Positions 27,020-33,000 of a DNA stretch of 64,000 bases are shown in pieces. The stretch is from NCBI GenBank assembly GCA_032433765.1, contig JAVIAB010000092.1, positions 33,144,534 through 33,208,533 on the forward strand. The letters run 5' to 3'. Origin of the DNA: Megaustenia siamemsis. Lineage: Eukaryota; Mollusca; Gastropoda; Stylommatophora; Ariophantidae. The first letter of the stretch is position 1. Each line of letters opens with the position of its first letter. Below the pieces are notes generated by a model. That model was not told the origin of the DNA and did no database searches. It saw only the letters and a list, made by a program, of their open reading frames with translations. Both the position numbers and the translations under genes were made by a program.

Positions 27020-30000
27020 TATATAATATTTTTTTTTCAATGTCCTATGTAAAATTTCTGAATCAACAAAATTTATTCCAAAAGCAGTGAAAAAATTTTT
27101 TTATTCATTATGATAACCAACCTCATTATATTCAGGACTGACTCATATTTGCTCAGTTATTCTTTACAAATGACATATGAGGGTATATAGAAAAGTTCTT
27201 GGACTGTAATTACTGTGACATAATCACCTGACACATTTGCATGAAAATTTGAAGATCAGTATTCACACGTGTGTTGAGACTGTGTGTCAAATGACATTAT
27301 GCTGATTTTTGTGTGCTACGTCATCGTAATGGCTCATCGTACATCCCTAGACCGACTGTACGATAATCTTACGGTCTGTTGTTTGATGTGCGATGGGGAT
27401 AATCTGACGACTAACTGTATGTCTGTATGTTCGGATTTGGAGTCAACAACGATGGTCTAACATCATCAAGCGCTATACATTTTTAAAAAAAAATACGACG
27501 ATCATTATTTTCAAGAGGACGTGAACTTCCAGTATATGGTGAATAGGCGGCGGGAACAATTTAAGGCTATGCATGAAAAGTGTTCCTTGTTGCAGTTTCC
27601 TCATATTCCAAGTCCGGCTTGTTGCAGGAGTTACTGAGTTAAGTTCTCTTTGCACACCCTGAGCTGTGTGTCTCATCCGTTTTGATCATGTTTCGATATT
27701 CCGATTGTTTACGATGAATGATATCGTATGACAGGGAACAGTTGACTGTGTTCACTTTCTGCGCGGTTTCGCCTTATGTCTTTTGGCGTGTGCTGAGACT
27801 ACTACGATGGGGACTACAGTTACCTTTCTTTGTTCGGGAGATGAGGCATTAATTCGAATGATTATGCTGGCACGGGCGGTTCAGCAATTATGGATTTCAA
27901 TTCGTTTGCAGTGATACCGGGGCCTTCCATAACCAAATGACATTATGCTCCCTATGCATAGTCAGCTTCTACACACCATTTTTCAACCTTCTGTATGGAC
28001 CACTCATCAATCAGTACAATGGTTGACAAATCTGAGCAAAGTGTTTGCACCAAATTTTGCATGAAGCTTGATAAATCTGCCACTGAGACCCTTGAAATGC
28101 TTCTTCAACCCTTTGGTCAACATTCTTGAAGCCAAACAAGGGTTTTTGACTGGTATGCATGTTTCAAAGCTGGTCAGTGTCTGTTCAAGATGACAAGCGC
28201 TCAAGGTATACAGTCACCAGATAATGTGGAAAAAATGTGTGAATTGATCCATGTAGATTCAACAACTCTTTCACAAAAATGTTTTAATTATTTATGAAGT
28301 ATGTTAGGAGACCCTAACAGAAAGCCTGAGCATACACAGTGCTACTGAGGCTCTTGGCACTTGGATCAATAACAGAGGCACCTTGATGTGTGTGCTTTGA
28401 GTTGTGTGAGATGACTAATGACAACAAAACTTTTGCCTCTAAGATCATCAAGGGTGATGAAAGTTGGAATAACAACAGTTCTTTCAGTGCAGGTGCTTGC
28501 TGCCACCAAAACTAAATTTTATGTCCCTTTTTGTCAAGAGTCTTTCTGATAGTTCCTTGCTAAATATGCACATAAAATATTATTGTTTATGTAGCTTGCT
28601 CTTTACAGACACTACTTATCTCAGTCAGTCCATCCTGCTATGCATGACTCCAACATTTCAGGAGCCTTATAAAAGCAGGTCAATCTCCAGTAAATCAATT
28701 CAGAGGAAAAGGTATGTTTACAGCACTCAGAAAAAATGACAAATAATCAACAACAGAACAAAAAAAAAGAACAATATATGGTCCGAAGCAGGACCGAACC
28801 CATACTCCTTGGCACAGCACCTTGCTACAAAAAGCCAAACACTAGGGGACACTGCCAACTCGGCTAACTAAAGAATTAGCCATCATTGGCGATGTCTTTC
28901 ACGCAGGTGTTCTCATGACTATAGAATAGGGCTGCGACCACAGCCCAGGAATAAATTGTGTATCTGTATTTTTCCTATTAAGACAAGTATCTTCCAAATA
29001 GGGTAGGGCTGAATACTTGCATTGCAGACAAACATGTAGGATGAAACAGCACGAATAGTAGTTTCCAGTGGTTTAGACTGGAGACAAATAATAATAAATT
29101 AATATGTAGAGGGAATCAATCTCCAGTTTCTGCTAGTGAGAATCTGCTTCAATCTCCAGTAAATAGTCACTGAGAGACTTAAATATATTTTTCTCCCAAG
29201 TACTGAAGTTTTCAGCCGCGATAGCTCAGTGGTTAGTGAACTGGACTACCACGGACAAGGGGTAGGGTTTGATCCCAACCGACGGCTTCCGGGTTCACCC
29301 AGCCTTAAATGGGTACCGGATTTTTTTCTGGGAAAGTAAAGCAGCACGGGCGTAATACTGACCACATTACCCCAAAAATCATGTGCTGAAGGTCTGTAAA
29401 ATATAGGGTCACTAACACCATATTTCCCTATACGCCACTTGGCGTGACGGGGGTACTTTACTTTTTTTTACTGAAGTTTTCGCCAAGTGCACTACAAGCA
29501 AGCCTGACCTAGTTTATTTTGTGGACTTCTGAGCAACAAGGACAGTATATCCACACAAATTCTATTTACAATATCCAAGTTCTCCACATGTACTATCCAT
29601 TCATAATAAAGCCACAATTTCGTACATTATGATAAAATATTCAGGACATAAAAGACAAATATAGCTGACCACATTAAAAGAGATTGGAGCCTCATCATGT
29701 ACTATTCCAAAGAAACCATGAAGAGGAATTCAAACTTATGTCAGAAGAAAAATCTATGAATATGTACCTGGAATGTTCAAACTATTTACCAAGTAGGAAA
29801 ACTGGAAAATCTTATTTTAGAAGCAAAACATTTTAAATTTATATATTATAGGCATATCAGAGACAAGATGGAAAGAATGTTGGTACATACAGGACAAAAA
29901 ATATACATTTAAATATTCAGGCAACACAACAGAACATCAAAGAGGTGAAGGAATACAAAAAAAAAAAGAGACTTACAAAAATACATGAGTACCAACAGGA

Positions 30001-33000
30001 CACAAAATGAAAGGAAAAGTAACCATATAGACTACATAATGATAAAAGATAGGTTCCTTAAGAGCGTCAACAACTTATCATCATCATCATCATGTACCCT
30101 GCCGGTTGGCGTAGGCGATCATGTCCCTCCACAATCTTCTATCTACAGTGCATCGTATCAGTTCTGTTGTTGACTGTTTTTCATGCCATGACACCAAGCT
30201 ATCCAGTATTTTCTCTCTTTGTCATCCGCGATCTCTCTTTCCTTTTATTTTGCTAGTTGTAACCAAGTATTCCAACTTTCCTCTTCTCATGATGTGCTTG
30301 AAGAATGTTGATTGCTTCTTTCTGATGTTTTTTAAGAGCTCCCTTTTTGTGTTGGCTTCTTTGAGAACTTCCTCATTGGTCTTTTTATCTGTCCAGGGAA
30401 CTTTCAACATTCTTCTGAGAAATCCCATCTCTGTGGTCTCCAATCGTCTTTTCATTTGTTTGTCTACTGTCCATGATTCGCTTCCATAGGTCAGAGTAAA
30501 AAAAGTAAAGTACCCCCGTCACGCCAAGTGGCGGCGTATAGGGAAATATGGTGTTAGTGACCCTATATTTTACAGACCTTCAGCACATGATTTTTGGGGT
30601 AATGTGGTCGGTATTACGCCCGTGCTGCTTTACTTTCCCAGAAAAAATCCGGTACCCATTTAAGGCTGGGTGAACCCGGAGCCGTCGGTTGGGATCGAAC
30701 CCTACCTCTTGTCCGTAGTAGTCCAGTTCACTAACCACTGAGCTATCGCGGCTCCCACTAATTTTTAGGGAATTAGTAAAACCCAGGTGTCCTCGCCAGG
30801 GAACGAACCCCGGCTGTTGCCGTGGTAAGCCAACCGTCCATAGGTCAGAATTGGTTCTATATAGCACCGATGAACTCTCTTTCTCATTTTTATTGACATA
30901 GATTTGTTGCATAAGATATTTTTCATTTTCTGAAATGCTATTTTGGCCTGAGCTATTCTGCTTTTTATTTCTGTGGTGCATCTCCCATCTGATGTAATTA
31001 TTGTGCCCAAGTATTTGAAACGTTGTACTTGTTTCAGATTCAACAACTTATAGACAGCCTAAAAGATATACATCTATATGACACAGACATACGACTAATA
31101 TGCAATTTGAGAGCAAACAGCAATAATAACATATAACAAAGAGAACTCTACACCCATTGATATAAAGAGAGTAGTAAAACAAAGATGCATCCTATCACCA
31201 AGTTTATTCAATCTATATACTAAGCAAATCTTTAAAAACATCACAGAGATCATAGGCCTAAACATGAAAGGAATGATAATGAATAACCTAAGATATTCTG
31301 ATGATACTGTATTACTAGCAAAAACTCCTAAAGATCTACAACATTTACTTAATGAAATAAACATGACAAGCAAAAAATATAGATTAGATATGAATATCAA
31401 AAAGACTAATCTATAATCACAAACAAAGATAATACTCAAAACTCACAAACGGATATCAAAGTTGAAGGAAAGACCTGGAGAAAGTTCAGAGCTACAACTA
31501 CCTCGGACATACTATAACCAGTGATGGAAAATAAAAAGCTGGAATAAACAAAAGAATAAGAATGGCAAAAAAATAATTTTAAAGCCATGAAAAATTTACT
31601 AGCATCAAGACAAATAACGCCTGGACTAAAACTAAAAAAAGCAAAATGTTATTAACATTCTTGTACAGTGCAGAAACATGGACATTAGACAAGAAAACAG
31701 AACAGAAAGTTGAAGCCTTTGAAATGTTGATTTATAGAAAAATAGGAAGAATTAGATGGAAAAAAAAACAACAAACAATGAAGTCTTAAAACAACTGAAA
31801 ATGAAAAGAGCACTACTAAACACAATTCAAACAAGACAAATAAGATTTTTGGGGGATGTTAAAAGACACAACAGCCTACTAAAAGTAATCTTAGAAGGGA
31901 AAATACAAGGTAAAAGAGGCAAACCAAGTCTAACATGGATGAACAACATCAAAAGATGAACAAGCCACCCTATGACACTATCTGCACTATAGTACCAAGA
32001 GATAGACTGGAATGATAGCCAACCTTCGATGCAGAGACAGCACACAATGATGATGAAATATAGGCTGAGAGTCTGAGACAATAACTTCTTTATTCATTGA
32101 GGTTTCAGAAAGCCAACAAGAGTAGATGCAGTTGTCTCAACCTCCACTCTTTTCACACAGAGGTAGCTATGATATAAGCTCTGCAATAGTTTTGCAATGA
32201 TTTCACCTCCCGCTAATTTTAGTCTTCTTGTATGTTATGTTCACACAACCTGTATAATTTACACCAGCTTGAACATTAATCATTTGGTTGATTTCAATTT
32301 TTGTTCTTAAATGGTATATTCATTTACTCACATGAGCTCTGCCAGCATGTTTGGCCAGTGATAAAAAAAACCTTTTAGAAAGAACTCAACATTGGTATGT
32401 TCTCAAATGAATAAAGCAACTAAAGCCACATAAAAGTACTATTACATTACTGTGAAAACATTTACATTTTTTCTTTTCTGAATATTAACGAACCTTGCTC
32501 TGAGATCCTTTCTCTCTGCAGTCGGTGGGAAACAACCATGTTGTTTTCAAGACTAACAACCTCGATTGAACTTTCACTGGATTCAGAATCTTCATCCCCG
32601 GACTAGAATAGACATAAAAATATTTTACTTACAATTTGTCAATCAATAAATATTTTTTTTAATGTATTAATATTTCAAATAGTTAATTATCAGAGCAGAA
32701 TTTTATTTTAAAAATTCAGACAAATGTGAAATTAACTGCCAAAGTCTCTAAGTGATGATATCCGTCAGACAAGAAAAACTTATGAAAACTTATTTGGACA
32801 GAAATCAGCTACAACTCAAATAAATGGTATTCCTGATGATTTATAAAATTCAGGATAACAAAAAAATTAAGGGCAAAAAGAATAATTGTATTCACATTTG
32901 AAAGTAATGCTTCAGGCATAGCTATTTTATTTGTGGTTATAACAATTCTGAATGTTAATTAAAAGTTCTACATACTTCAATACATTATTATGGGACCAGG

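Noticed and set aside
29222..29285. Functional tRNA gene in the SINE heads
   Set aside because: Boxes A and B are present, but acceptor and anticodon stems do not pair and the sequence repeats with the same SINE body at five sites.
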